The notes: generated from the letters alone by a model not told the origin. 64,000 nucleotides of DNA from Cordia subcordata (GCA_028554755.1 JAPTOF010000014.1:8246001-8310000), one strand, 5' to 3'; shown: positions 38,241 through 50,941, numbered from the stretch's first letter. Program-made: numbers and translations.

Positions 38241-38281
<41 letters not shown>

Positions 38282-38905
38282 CTTAGATGATCTAGATTGG
38301 ATCGCAAACCAATAGTACAATTACCCATCAGAATGCACTGGCTGGACAATCTCCAGCACTACTCAAGAGCATACTCAGAGAAAATATGGGGGGCGTTATT
38401 TCTCCCACACCAATTTCTGTGTAATTTGGCGTAGCTTCTTTTTTTAAAATAAAAAATAAAAAATTGACTTTTCGTGCTCTTGATAGGTGTGTGGCTGGCT
38501 GCGATTGAAAATCTTTATTGCGACATGAGAAAAATTTATAAATAATGACTATGTGGGGCTCATTTTACTGGTCTGGTACTGTGGTCCCCATGCCATGCAT
38601 ACACGATATTCACGTGCAATGCTTAATTCAGCTTAACATTGACAAATGATTCGTTTGTTTATCCACAAAACTATAACTGAAAGCATAGCTACCAAATCTT
38701 TTAACCGATATAAGAGCTAATCGCGATGTGCTTTTTTTCCATAATGATTTTTTTTTTGTTGGTCAACGTTTCCAGCGTGATTTGGCAAACCCCTTTCTTG
38801 TATTTTCCCTTTCCTTTTTGAGGTAACTAAAACCTTTAATAAATAGATTTATTATTTTCTATTACTTTATAAAAAAATATATATTTTTGTTTCCTTAGAC
38901 GTTAA
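36930..38905. other. AT-rich intergenic DNA with short repeats
   Basis: No gene seen. It contains an (ATT)n run at about 37449-37484, an (AT)n run at about 38244-38278, and two imperfect direct copies of an about 85-bp stretch (about 37770-37865 and 37880-37955), each containing AAAAGAAACCAATCTAAA. The latter looks like a decayed MITE. Confidence 0.5.
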
Positions 38906-39397
38906 GTCTCTCAGGTTGCTCTTTAGTTATTTACATATACGAATAGTCATCAGTCAACTGGAATTAAGAAATTAACAATATTGTTTTATCAAATAACAAA
39001 AATTTACAAGCAGTGGCAGACTCAAGATTTTCAATAAGGGACGGCCAAGAGTATTTTTTTTTTTTAATCCAAACTAGAGTAAAGCTTGTCTGATGCACAA
39101 AAAAATGCGTACAATATCTTTTTATATGATCAATTTATATGCCTTACGTGATGATAAAATATAAATAAATTTTATTAAATTTAATTTTTGAAAAGTTATC
39201 ATTACTATCCATGTTTTTTTATGAGAGATCTGTAACAAATGAATAAAATATTTAAACTAAAAAAATAAAATCAGATAATAATCTAGTCTTATAAAAAATA
39301 ATAGAATACTAATATATTTGGGTGAAGCTAGACTTTGAAAGTAAGGAGAACAAAATTACAAAATTATATTCCTTATAAAATAAGTCATATGTTACAA

Positions 39398-39447
<50 letters not shown>

Positions 39448-40016
39448 AAATGAGCAATGCATCAAAAATATTTGCTGAAAAATGTCAATGATATTTTTAA
39501 AGTAAATTACAATTGTTCTCAATGAGTCTCTCAGGTTGCTCTTTAGTTATTTACATATAAGAATAGTCATCAGTCAACTGGAATTAAGAAATTAACAATA
39601 TTGTTTTATCAAATAACAAAAATTTACAAGCAGTGGCAGACTCAAGATTTTCAATAAGGGACGGCCAAGAGTATTTTTTTTTTTAATCCAAACTAGAGTA
39701 AAGCTTGTCTGATGCACAAAAAAATGCATACAATATCTTTTTATATGATCAATTTATATGCCTTACGTGATGATAAAATATAAATAAATTTTATTAAATT
39801 TAATTTTTGAAAAGTTATCATTACTATCCATGTTTTTTTATGAGAGATCTGTAACAAATGAATAAAATATTTAAACTAAAAAAATAAAATCAGATAATAA
39901 TCTAGTCTTATAAAAAATAATAGAATACTAATATATTTGGGTGAAGCTAGACTTTGAAAGTAAGGAGAACAAAATTACAAAATTATATTCCTTATAAAAT
40001 AAGTCATATGTTACAA

Positions 40017-40078
<62 letters not shown>

Positions 40079-40649
40079 AAATGAGCAATTGCATCAAAAA
40101 TATTTGCTGAAAAATGTCAATGATATTTTTAAAGTAAATTACAATTGTTCTCAATGAGTCTCTCAGGTTGCTCTTTAGTTATTTACATATAAGAATAGTC
40201 ATCAGTCAACTGGAATTAAGAAATTAACAATATTGTTTTATCAAATAACAAAAATTTACAAGCAGTGGCAGACTCAAGATTTTCAATAAGGGACGGCCAA
40301 GAGTATTTTTTTTTTTTAATCCAAACTAGAGTAAAGCTTGTCTGATGCACAAAAAAATGCGTACAATATCTTTTTATATGATCAATTTATATGCCTTACG
40401 TGATGATAAAATATAAATAAATTTTATTAAATTTAATTTTTGAAAAGTTATCATTACTATCCATGTTTTTTTATGAGAGATCTGTAACAAATGAATAAAA
40501 TATTTAAACTAAAAAAATAAAATCAGATAATAATCTAGTCTTATAAAAAATAATAGAATACTAATATATTTGGGTGAAGCTAGACTTTGAAAGTAAGGAG
40601 AACAAAATTACAAAATTATATTCCTTATAAAATAAGTCATATGTTACAA

Positions 40650-40693
<44 letters not shown>

Positions 40694-41264
40694 AAATGAG
40701 CAATTGCATCAAAAATATTTGCTGAAAAATGTCAATGATATTTTTAAAGTAAATTACAATTGTTCTCAATGAGTCTCTCAGGTTGCTCTTTAGTTATTTA
40801 CATATAAGAATAGTCATCAGTCAACTGGAATTAAGAAATTAACAATATTGTTTTATCAAATAACAAAAATTTACAAGCAGTGGCAGACTCAAGATTTTCA
40901 ATAAGGGACGGCCAAGAGTATTTTTTTTTTTTAATCCAAACTAGAGTAAAGCTTGTCTGATGCACAAAAAAATGCGTACAATATCTTTTTATATGATCAA
41001 TTTATATGCCTTACGTGATGATAAAATATAAATAAATTTTATTAAATTTAATTTTTGAAAAGTTATCATTACTATCCATGTTTTTTTATGAGAGATCTGT
41101 AACAAATGAATAAAATATTTAAACTAAAAAAATAAAATCAGATAATAATCTAGTCTTATAAAAAATAATAGAATACTAATATATTTGGGTGAAGCTAGAC
41201 TTTGAAAGTAAGGAGAACAAAATTACAAAATTATATTCCTTATAAAATAAGTCATATGTTACAA

Positions 41265-41326
<62 letters not shown>

Positions 41327-41496
41327 AAATGAGCAATTGCATCAAAAATATTTGCTGAAAAATGTCAATGATATTTTTAAAGTAAATTACAATTGTTCTC
41401 AATGAGTCTCTCAGGTTGCTCTTTAGTTATTTACATATAAGAATAGTCATCAGTCAACTGGAATTAAGAAATTAACAATATTGTTTTATCAAATAA
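38906..41496. repeat. Tandem array of four 615-633 bp units plus a partial fifth
   Basis: The unit starting GTCTCTCAGGTTGCTCTTTA begins at 38906, 39526, 40158, 40773 and 41406. Unit lengths are 620, 632, 615 and 633 bp, and the fifth copy stops after about 90 bp. Most length variation is an internal (AT)n tract (about 39403-39443, 40021-40074, 40652-40690, 41267-41322). Outside it the copies differ by only a few bases, for example ATACGAATAG in copy 1 against ATAAGAATAG in the others. The unit includes a hAT-like end, CAGTGGCAGACTCAAG. No coding frame. The near-identity implies very recent amplification. Confidence 0.95.
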
Positions 41497-41539
41497 AATC
41501 ATCTTCCATCTTATTACACAATCTTGTCTATCAAATTAA

Positions 41540-42362
41540 TGTTAGAATTATGATTTTTAACATAGAGATCAGAGCCATTTTGACCTAAAAATTGGGTCAG
41601 ATCTCACTTATTCTTTGGATTAGAATATGGTACAATTGTATTCCTCATTCTGAGTAGATGAGGGTGATATATTTATATGTCAAAAACAGGCTTTTGGTGA
41701 ATCAGATAGCAATTAAAGTTGGCTAACTTTAATTGCTTAAAGAAGTCCAACGAGCAGAAAACCAATAGTTCATAATGGAAAGCTATTGAAAGCTAGAGTT
41801 ATGCTTGGTGTTACAAAAGCCTCACTAATGCTCCTAGAGGTTGCTTTCCAATTACATTTTATGGCATGTTAATGGCGGTTACAAATGCTCCACATTATCT
41901 CTACTAAATATAGCAATTACTGACTACTCTCCCACATTATTATATATTGGACGTTTCAACATTTCAACATTTGAGAACTGGGGCACCATATAGACTTTTG
42001 GATTATATTTCCTAGCATACAACATATAGAAATTTTAGGCTAGCATTCTTTCGCTTCTCATCTTTTAAGAGAGAGAGTTCTACATATCTAGCTCACAAGC
42101 TCTTGCTCTAGAGTGCCACATAAGCGAGAGACAAAACTGTTGTATCTTAGGAGGGATACATCACGAAGTCATCAGGACCACTTTAGGGGCATGAATCCTT
42201 TAAGAAGATTGATCAAATCGAGCCTTGGTTTAATGATTTAATTTCTATATTTTACATTTTATTGTACTACTATATTTGAATTTAAAATTAAATAATATTT
42301 AGTTTACTCACAGTTTTATTTTTGAAATTTTAATGTATATTCTTAATGTATTATTTCTAACA
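41540..42362. mobile_element. Solo LTR, 823 bp, TSD ATTAA
   Basis: Starts TGTTAGAATT and ends ATTTCTAACA, giving TGTTAGAA/TTCTAACA terminal repeats. It is flanked by perfect 5-bp duplications ATTAA (41535-41539 and 42363-42367). No internal coding region, so it is read as an LTR left by recombination of a retrotransposon. Confidence 0.82.
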
Positions 42363-42617
42363 ATTAATTAATTTACCTTAATAAAATAGCATATAAGCAT
42401 GAGTTATCTATACAAAAGTAGGTAAAAAACTAAAATTAAAGTGAAAAATACTAATCTCATTCGAGAAATGAGAGGCTTTATTACTTTATAACTTTCGTAA
42501 TTATGACTAGTAAACCAAGCTACAACTTGTGAAAAATAGATAGTTACTAAAAAAGGAGTTTATTTTATTTTAAAAAAGAAGAAAAAGAAACTTTAACAAT
42601 TACTGAGATAATAAATA

Positions 42618-43090
42618 TGTTGGGTTATAGCTCAAAGTTCAAGCCCATACAAATTAGGAAACTTATGGAAGATAATTAATTGTGTTACTAAAATATAAGC
42701 TGCCTAAATAGTAGAAGAGAAATCTTGGGGAGCAAAGATTTCTCTCCTATAAATAGAGGGTTTTGTAGCTTGTATTTGATGTGCTTTAGGGCCACACCGC
42801 CTGCACCTCATTGGAGGTGCGGGTGAGAGGGAGAGCCTGAGACTATTAACGGTGTCTTACATTCGTTTTAGTTCTGTTAATGATATAACTATTATAAGAA
42901 CTCTATGGGAGAGGGTTTAGACTTCGGTGCAAAAAGTCATCGCATGAGTTGTAATCCTATTATTGTTGAGTAGTGGAATTTATCCCAGAGGGGATCGTGG
43001 ATGTAGACAGAGGGCGGAACCACGTTAAAAATATTGTGTTTTTTCCATTGTGCTTTGATGTGTGTGCGTGTGTCCTCGATTTTTCCAACA
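42618..43090. mobile_element. Solo LTR, 473 bp, Copia-like, TSD AAATA
   Basis: Starts TGTTGGGTTA and ends TTTTTCCAACA. It is flanked by perfect duplications AAATA (42613-42617 and 43091-43095). A TATA-type motif (CTATAAATAGAGG near 42749) and a purine-rich GAGAGGGAGAGCC segment suit an LTR promoter. The layout resembles Tnt1/Tork-type Copia LTRs. Confidence 0.85.
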
Positions 43091-43095
43091 AAATA

Positions 43096-43815
43096 TTTAA
43101 TAAGCTAAAGAATTAAAAAGAAAAGGATGAATTTAAAATTGAAAAAAAAAATTGTGACTATATCACAAACCTTGGTTTTTCATTTTCTAATGTAAATTGT
43201 AAGGCAGCTGAATGTTCAGTAAAATTAGTTGGTAGAATAACTGATAGTGTTTTAAGTGTTGATAGTTATTTGAGTAGCTAATAACTGTTGTATTTTAACT
43301 GTTACCACAGGGGTAGAACTAAGGGAGCCGGTGGGGGCCCTAACCCACCTAAGCATCAAAAGAATATATATTAGCGTATATAAAAATTTTTAAAATTCTT
43401 TTTGTGGCCCCCTGAAATTTTTTTCTCTTCTTTTCTTTTGTTTGAAATTATTCTTGTAATAATAACTTTAGTAATTTTTTTCTACATCCCTGATATTTAA
43501 AAGATTAAACTTTTTTAACAAATAAGTAAATTTAGTGAATAAATTTCAATCATCTTTAACTTATTTATTTTGTTGGCTAGGTTTTTAGATTTTTTTCTTA
43601 CAAGATAAATTTTAAAAAACTCATAAATTTTATATAGCTTTTTCATAGAGAATTTATTTACCTGGGAATTTCTTTTTATATTACTTATGTATGTATTTTG
43701 GTCAGATAATTTCATAAAGGAGAGAATAATTTACTCTCATTGACTGAATTAGTGAAATTTTCTTTACATAATCTTATACTATTTTGCTAAATAGTATTTT
43801 ATACACTTGTTTATG
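43096..43815. other. AT-rich DNA with a hAT-like end fragment
   Basis: No gene. Near 43312-43365 there is a GC-rich segment starting CAGGGGTAGAACTAAGGGAG, similar to hAT-like element ends elsewhere in the window. Its partner end was not identified. Confidence 0.35.
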
Positions 43816-43824
43816 TTTCAAAAA

Positions 43825-44331
43825 GGGTTAATTACACAATAGGTCCCTATTGTTTACTCATTTTTTCAAATTAGTCCCTATTGTTTTAAAAAAAAATCAA
43901 ATTAGTCCTCAATGTTTTGCAAATATAGTCAAATTAGTCCCTATTACTTAGAAATATTCATATCAGTCCTTAATATTTTACAAAAATTGTCAAACAAGTC
44001 CTCATTTTTTAAAAAAAGAATCATATTAATCCTCAATGTTTTATGAATTTACTCAAATTAGTCCCTATTTTAAGAAAAAATAAACAAAAAAGGTTGGGAC
44101 TAATTTGAGTAAGTTTGTAAAAATTAGGGAATAAGGATTAGTTTGACTATCTTTATGAAACATTCAAGATTAATATGAATGTTTCTAAGGGACTAATTTG
44201 ACTATATTTTTGAAATATTGAGGACTAGTTTGAATGTTTTTGTGAAACATCAAGGACTAAATTGGATATTTTAAAATAATAGAGACCTAAAAGAATGAGG
44301 AAATAATAGGGACTAACTGTAAAATTTTTCC
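43825..44331. mobile_element. Mutator-like MITE, 507 bp
   Basis: A fold-back element with ends GGGTTAATTACACAATAGG and the complementary right end ...ACTGTAAAATTTTTCC. The interior repeats the word TTAGTCCCTATT in both directions. It is flanked by 9-bp duplications TTTCAAAAA (43816-43824) and TTTGAAAAA (44332-44340), one mismatch. No coding capacity. Confidence 0.75.
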
Positions 44332-44340
44332 TTTGAAAAA

Positions 44341-45249
44341 TCTAATATCACCAGAAAACTTAAGATAAGTTCAGCTCCTAACAAGCGCACTTGTTACAAG
44401 GGCTTTTCTTTAACCACTCTTAACCCGATAGAAATTAGTTTCAAATTTAACGTGGCTTGTGGACACCCTAGCTCAAAGCCAAAAAGAAAAAAACTTTGTT
44501 GTTATTATTGTTGTTACATATAATATATTCTCTCACATTAGAACAGAGGTAAACTTTTTCTTACTTAACATTATCTCGACGATAATTTCCATTCAAATAT
44601 GTAAATAGAATCTCAACCCCCAGATGAATAATTCCTGGTTTCATCCCTGTTTTAGAGAATAACTGTTTAGTTAGCTAATTGAATAAATATGTTCGACAAA
44701 AGCTAGTGGATTATCTAATGAATGCAAAATAACATAGAAAGACATTGATATTATGTTATTGTTGTTATAGTAAGTATAATTATTATTACAATTATTGAAA
44801 TAAGATAGTTTATTTATAATTAGACATATGTTTTTACAATAGTATTTCATCAAAGTATAATTTTTTTGTCCAATAAATTAGTTTTATTAATATTATAAAA
44901 AGTATTCTAAGAAATATTTTTTAATTGATCAAAATTTTGTTTTGTCAAAAAAAAAAAATAGATGATTAAGATTTACACATTTTTAGTATATTTTGGATAG
45001 AATTTAAATTGATTTTTGTGTTATTTTAGAATTATATTTGTAAAAAAAATGTAAAGTTATATAGAGATATTGCATAATAAGTAGAATTACCAAAAAAATA
45101 TTGAAGAAATGGTAAGATTGCCGAATAGAAAAATGAAACACTAAATTCTACTTGAAACGTTAATATTATTAACATTTCAAAAACATTACTTTAAACAATA
45201 TTTTAGATAGAAACACTATCTAAAACACTATATTACTGAATAACAAAGA
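44341..45249. other. AT-rich intergenic DNA
   Basis: Nothing beyond AT-rich sequence; the short open frames show no domain. Confidence 0.5.
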
Positions 45250-45795
45250 TTAGAGCAAATATTATTTTGGCTTGGTAAAATTGTTAAACACTACTTGAAA
45301 TACTGTTACCAAATAGGACCTAAGTGTGCAAGTTGGGGTCTAAATGTGCAAGTTGAGGTCAAACTTCAAAGGCTAAAAGGTGGTTGGTAATTTGCAATAT
45401 AGTTTCAATTTTCAAAGTCAGAAGGTGCAAGTTGAAATCAAACTTCAAAGGCTGAAAGATGGTTGTTAATCCTTATAAGAGTTTAAACTTTCAAAGTCAG
45501 AAGGTGCGAGTTAACATTAGAACAAATAGTGTTTTGGCTTGGTCAAATACTTAATACTACTTGATACATTATTGGTCTGTTGCTGAACAGGGCTTAACTA
45601 TGCAAGTTAGGGCCTAAGTGTGCAAGTTGAAGTCAAACTTCAAAGGCTAAAAAGTGGTTGTTAATCTGTAATTGAGTTTCAACTTTTAAGGTCAAAAGGT
45701 ACAAGTCGAGGTCAAACTTCATAGGTTGAAATGTGGTTGTTAATCCTCATTAGAGTTTCAACTTTTTACTTTCAAAGTCAAAAGGTGCAAGTTAC
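45250..45795. repeat. Diverged direct duplication with internal subrepeats
   Basis: Two diverged copies of about 260-275 bp (about 45250-45505 and 45510-45790), both containing TTTTGGCTTGGT and CCTAAGTGTGCAAGTTG. Within them the word AAACTTCAAAGG recurs roughly every 80-100 bp. This is an old tandem duplication, probably of transposon origin. Confidence 0.6.
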
Positions 45796-46737
45796 AAAAA
45801 GATAAAAATAGAGTTTCAACTTTGGTTAAAAAAAATAAAACAAATAACAACCAAAGCCATCCAACAAGGATCAAACTTGCGACAATACACTAATATGCCA
45901 TGTGCTAAACTACCAAGCTATCTTAAGAACTCTTGACAATGTGGAGTGGCCAAAACTATAGTGAAAATTCCAAATTTTTAACTTACAAATGTAAAAATAA
46001 AAATAAAAATTGTGGGGTGGCGGCCGTTGCCGCATGCCACCACTATAGCTCTACTCCGATTTACATGTGAGATTAAGCACTAATAACCTGTGAATTAATT
46101 GAAAATTTTGATATATTGAGGTGGTGCTAATAAAAAGACCACCTATGTATGATTTAGTAACAAAATAGTTGGCAAGTAGGCAAAAAGTAAAGAATGGAAA
46201 TATAATGACTAATTGAGCACCAATAACCTGTGAATTAAATTAAATTTTAAAAATAAAATAATTAATTAAAATATTTTGTTAAAATATTAAAACAAAGCAT
46301 TAGTTAGGAAATAATTGTGTTCGAGAGGAAGAAGGCCTTGATGTTGTGGCTCTAATATTTAATGTGGATGCTTGAGTTTAGTGAGAAGTTAAGAGTGCAT
46401 TTGGTTTGTCTTTTTTTCAATTGAATTTCTACAAAAAATAAAAATTATTATAAAAAACTCATTACTTATTTTTGTTTTCATTTTTAATAAATTAAAACTT
46501 ATTATTTAAGAAATCAAAAAACACTAAAAAAATATTTTTAGTGGTTTTTAAATGATATTTTCTGATGAACATACACATACATACACTCGCATAAAAGGCT
46601 GCCATAAATGTACTTCTGCATACTCTTTTCACTCATACACACTTACACAACATGCGCGTATACCTTTACCAATACCAAAAATAATACCGTGCACCTATGC
46701 ATAGGGCATCTCTTGTACACTCCATTTGAAAAAATAG
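45796..46737. other. Intergenic DNA to the left of the Copia element
   Basis: No gene. A short GC-rich fragment at about 46015-46060 looks like a transposon end. The target duplication ATAAG of the Copia element is at 46738-46742. Confidence 0.4.
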
Positions 46738-46742
46738 ATAAG

Positions 46743-46928
46743 TGTGAGATTTAATTTGGCTGTGGTATAATTCATGTATTTCATATCATTAAATAGCATT
46801 GTACAAAAGGTATTTTACAAAGATTAAGAGAGTTAGAGGCTATCCCAATCTATATGACATGTGATATAAAATACAAGAAACATGCTTATCAAAATACACA
46901 GTTTTACAAATTTAGTATTATTTTAACA
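46743..46928 (-). repeat. 3' LTR of the Copia element
   Basis: 186 bp on the minus strand, starting TGTTAAAATAATAC and ending AAATCTCACA. It carries about 34 bp near its end that the 5' LTR lacks. The two LTRs share most of the rest but with clear divergence, so the insertion is not recent. Confidence 0.88.
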
Positions 46929-46941
46929 TCCCCCTCAAGTT
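46929..46941 (-). other. Polypurine tract of the Copia element
   Basis: On the minus strand AACTTGAGGGGGA lies directly before the 3' LTR, the expected site for plus-strand priming. Confidence 0.8.
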
Positions 46942-46944
46942 GAT

Positions 46945-47768
46945 GATGGGAATCCACTAGCAACTTGCCCTTTAATGCTTCAAAGCATGGCTTGTACAAA
47001 GGCTTGGTAAAGACATCTACAAGCTGTGATTTAATCGGTATATAAGATAGCTAAAAAAATGCCTTCCTTAACTTTCTCTTGTACAAAGTAGATATCAATC
47101 TCAATGTGCTTGCTTTTATTGTGCAGTATTGGATTAAACGCCATGTAGATGGTGCCCAGATTATTGCACAATATCCGCAGAGAAGAATGAAGGGTAATAC
47201 TAAGGAAATGAACTAGATGTGAAATCCCTAACAACTCAAATGTTAGAGAAGCAAGCGCACGATATTCAGCTTCTAAACTTGACTTGGATATTGTAGTTTG
47301 TCATTTAGCACTCTAAGTTATTATATTAGGACCAAAGAAAATTAAAAAACCAGTAGTAGAACGTCGAGTGTCCGAACATCCTACCCAATCAAAATCAGTG
47401 TAGTTGATAAGTGTAAGATTTCTAGCTGGCTAAGAGACCAATTCCTATGAAAGAGTGTGCTTTGTATACCGCAATATTTGTTTGGCAGCTATAAGATGTG
47501 ATTCTCGTGGTGTATGCATAAATTGGCAAACCGAATTCACAACATCATAGGCAATGTCTGGTCTTGTCAATGTAAGATACTGTAATGCCCCAACTAATTA
47601 TCGATATTCACTTATCAGAAAGTAATTCTCCTTCTGTAGTATTTGATCATGTCCTATGAGGAGTAGTAAATGGCTTAGCATCATCCATACCAAACTGATG
47701 CAAAATGTTAAGCGCGTATTTTGTTTGAGTGAAATATAGCTTGTCAAAAGAGTAACGCACTTCCATTC
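46945..47768 (-). pseudogene. Copia RNase H region, broken
   Basis: Minus-strand translation continues from the reverse transcriptase through the connection and RNase H region, but with several stops and frameshifts. Recognisable pieces include a SLEAEYRAL-type motif, and a His-rich stretch (LHNKSKHIEIDIYFVQEKV) typical of the end of Copia RNase H. Confidence 0.75.
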
Positions 47769-48640
47769 CTAAGAATAATAAAGTCGACCTAGATCTTTCA
47801 TAGCAAAGGTCTCTAAGAGATCTTTTATGAATTGTGAAACTTTAGATGAAGAGTTTCTAGTTAATACTATGTCATCCACAGAAATGAGAAGGACCAAAAT
47901 AGTATTATTTTGCTGACGTATGAATAAAGAAACATCATGCTGAGAATGAGAGAAACCACACGAGATAAGAGAAGAGCTAAATCGCTTATACCACACCTTT
48001 GGAGCTTGTTTTAGGCCATATAAGGATTTGTGTAGTTTATAAACAAAATTAGGATGAGTAGAGTCCATAAATCCTTGAGGTTGAGCCATACAAATATCCT
48101 CTATCAAATCTCCATGTAAAAACGTATTTTTTACGTCTAATTGATGGAAAGGCCATTTTTGAGAGATAGCCAATGATAAAATTAGCCTGATTGTGCCTGC
48201 ATAAACCACTAGACTAGATGTGTCACCATAATCTCATCCATGTTGCTTTGTGTAACCTTTGGCTACCGAACAAGCTTTATATAGTTTTAAAGAGCCATCA
48301 GATTTTTGTTTAACCTTGAAAACCCAGTGGCAACCTATAATATTCACACCAACAGGAGGCAGCATGAGCGATCAAGTGCGATTATCAATTAAAGAGTTAA
48401 ATTCCTTTTGTATTGTTGCTCTCCATCTTTTTGTGCCTGAGTAAAACTGATCAATTCAACAGGTAATGTAGCCGCAGATACAAGCAAGCCAAAATGTATG
48501 AGATATCGAGTGTCAAGTGTTGAATAGACTTTTTGGTTTAAAAATCCTATGCATGGAGCAAATAGTCATCGGATGAGTTCGTAATGGTGGAGCATCGATA
48601 GTCAGCATTTGATCCGACTAACTAGAAGGAAATATTAAAT
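47769..48640 (-). pseudogene. Copia reverse transcriptase, broken
   Basis: The longest intact part is 48209-47769 (146 codons). Copia-type motifs are QLDVKNTFLHGDL, then YGLKQAPKVWY, then the catalytic region with SVDD where YVDD is normal. The preceding finger region (to about 48640) is also recognisable but interrupted. The Tyr-to-Ser change and frame breaks argue against activity. Confidence 0.88.
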
Positions 48641-48971
48641 TAGATTCTCCCTAATTTTGCCCAAGTGTTGTGCTAGTGTTAAAAATAGGTGGATTATCAT
48701 CATACTTAGCTCGACACATTCCAAATGATTGAGCAATTTGAGGAATAAAAGCATTGATATCATTGTGCAACATAGGAGATTCATGTGTACCGCCTGGAGA
48801 AATTTCATATGCAGCATGACATGGAAGAATAGGACTTGAAAATTCATTTGTATCATGCATGCATCTAGCAATAACACTTGCCTGGCCACTTTCATTATCA
48901 TTTATCCTTTGACCATTGTGAATATCATTCACTATTTGCAAAGCTTGTCCATTTGCATTATCAAGTTCCAT

Positions 48972-50941
48972 GTATAAAGAGTCCTGAGGTTTTATTATAA
49001 AAACCAGTTGGTTATTATAAGGATTGGCCACGACCTTATATGGTAGTATTGAATCTTGAGGTTTTTCGATGTGGGAAGGAGGAATATATATTCCAATACT
49101 TCCTCACGTGTGACCTGCAACAAGAACTAGTGGGTGTGACCCGCGACAAGAATTGACGAAGCTTGAATAGGATGGTTTAGTAAGATGTAACAACCATAAT
49201 GATCATGATGGAATGGATGAGGATATAAGGAGTGATTGAAGACCTAATATGGTGTTTTTGAATATTGAGATTTTTTGATATAGGACTTCTTTATATATTG
49301 CACCTCCCTTACGTGTGACCCAAAATAGTGCCTACATCACTTTGATGACTGGATTTGGATGGTCGTGTGGCCCGTGATAGGAATGGTTACATAGACCATC
49401 AACAACCTCGATTTGGATTTGGATGATCGTGTGGCCCACGATAGGAATAGTTGGATGAGACCATCAATAATCTAGAATTGATGTAACTCGCTTGCAGGGA
49501 TGGGCCATTATGTGAATAGATCTGTACAATGAATGAACTTGATGGGTCACACATGGACATGTGCGTAGCGCGAGAACTGAACCAAAAGCCTAGCTTTGAT
49601 TATCAAGTGAAGAATCTTAAGATTGTATCATAAAAACCAATTGGTTAATATGAGGAGTGGCCTACAATCTTATATAATAGTGTTAAATCTTGAGATTTTT
49701 TTGATGTAAAAGGGAGGAATATATATTCCAACACCCCTCACGTGTGACCCGCGACAAAAATTGGCGGAGCTCGAACAGGATGGTTTAGTAAGTTGTGACA
49801 ACCACAATGGTCACGATTGAAATGACTAGGGATATGAGGAGTACCCCAAAAGTAGCCCAAGACCTTATATGGTGGTGTTGAATCTTGAGATTTTTTGATA
49901 TGGGGCTTCTTTACATATTATAACACCCCCTTCATGTGTGACCCGAAATAGTGCCTACACTATTTTGATGATTGGATTTGGATAGTCGTATGGCCCACGA
50001 TAGAAATGGTTGGATGGACCATTAACAACCTAGATTTGGATTTGGATTTGGATAGTCGTGTGGCCCGCAATAGGAATGGTTGGATGAGTCCACGGCCGAT
50101 CCAGAATTAATGCAGCTCAGCTATTTACAGGGATGAGCCATCACGTGAATAGATATGTACAATAAATTAAGTTGACAGTTCACACATAGACAAGTAAGTA
50201 GCGCGAGAACTGGACGACAAGCCTAGCTCTGATAGCATATGAAGAGTCCTGAGGTTCTATCATAAAAACTAATAAGTCAATATGAGGAGTGGCCCAGGAC
50301 CTTTATATGGTAATCTTGATTCTTGAGATTTTTGGATGTGTGACTTCTTTATATGTTGTAACACCTCCCTCCATGTGACCCGGAATAGTGCCTGTACAAT
50401 TTTGATGACTGGATTTGGATGGTTGTATGGCCCGTAATAGGAATGGCTGGATAAGACCATTAACGACCCATAATTGATGCAGTTCAACTGCTTGCAGGGT
50501 GGGTTACCACGTGAACATATATGCATAATGAATGATCTTGACAGGTCACACGTGAACATATGCGCAGTGTGAGAATTGGACCAAAAGCCTCGCTCTAATA
50601 CCATGTAAAGAATCTTGAAGTTCCATCATAAAAACTAATTGATTAATATGAGAAGTGGCCCACGATCTTATATGGTGGTGTTGGATCTTAAGGTTTTTCC
50701 GATATGGGAGGAAGGAATATATATTCCAATACCCCCTAATGTGTGACCCGTGACAAGAATTGGCGTGTATGACTCACAACAAGAACTGGTAAAGCTCGAA
50801 CAGGATGGTTTAATAAGGTGTGACAACCACAATGGTCATGATAAAATGAATAGGAATATGAGAAGTGACCTAAGACCTTATATGGTGTTCTTGAATCTTG
50901 AGACTTTTCGATGTGGAACTTCTTTATATGTTGCAACACCA
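48972..50941 (-). mobile_element. Multi-LTR TRIM-like insertion inside the Copia element
   Basis: About 2 kb made of repeated units of about 632 bp. LTR-like blocks beginning (as + strand) near 48975, 49607, 50238 and 50607 are followed by similar short internal segments. The third and fourth units are shortened. On the minus strand each LTR ends beside TGGTATCAGAGC-like sequence, the usual primer-binding site for initiator tRNA-Met, and a GTGAGGGG purine tract precedes the LTR start. No coding region. TCCAT occurs at both outer edges (48967-48971 and 50942-50946), so the ends are good to a few bases. Confidence 0.72.

Noticed and set aside
38906..41496. CRISPR-like repeat array
   Set aside because: Units are about 625 bp with no spacer structure, and this is a plant genome.
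48972..50941. Cassandra-type TRIM
   Set aside because: The expected 5S rRNA-like promoter sequence inside the LTR was not seen.
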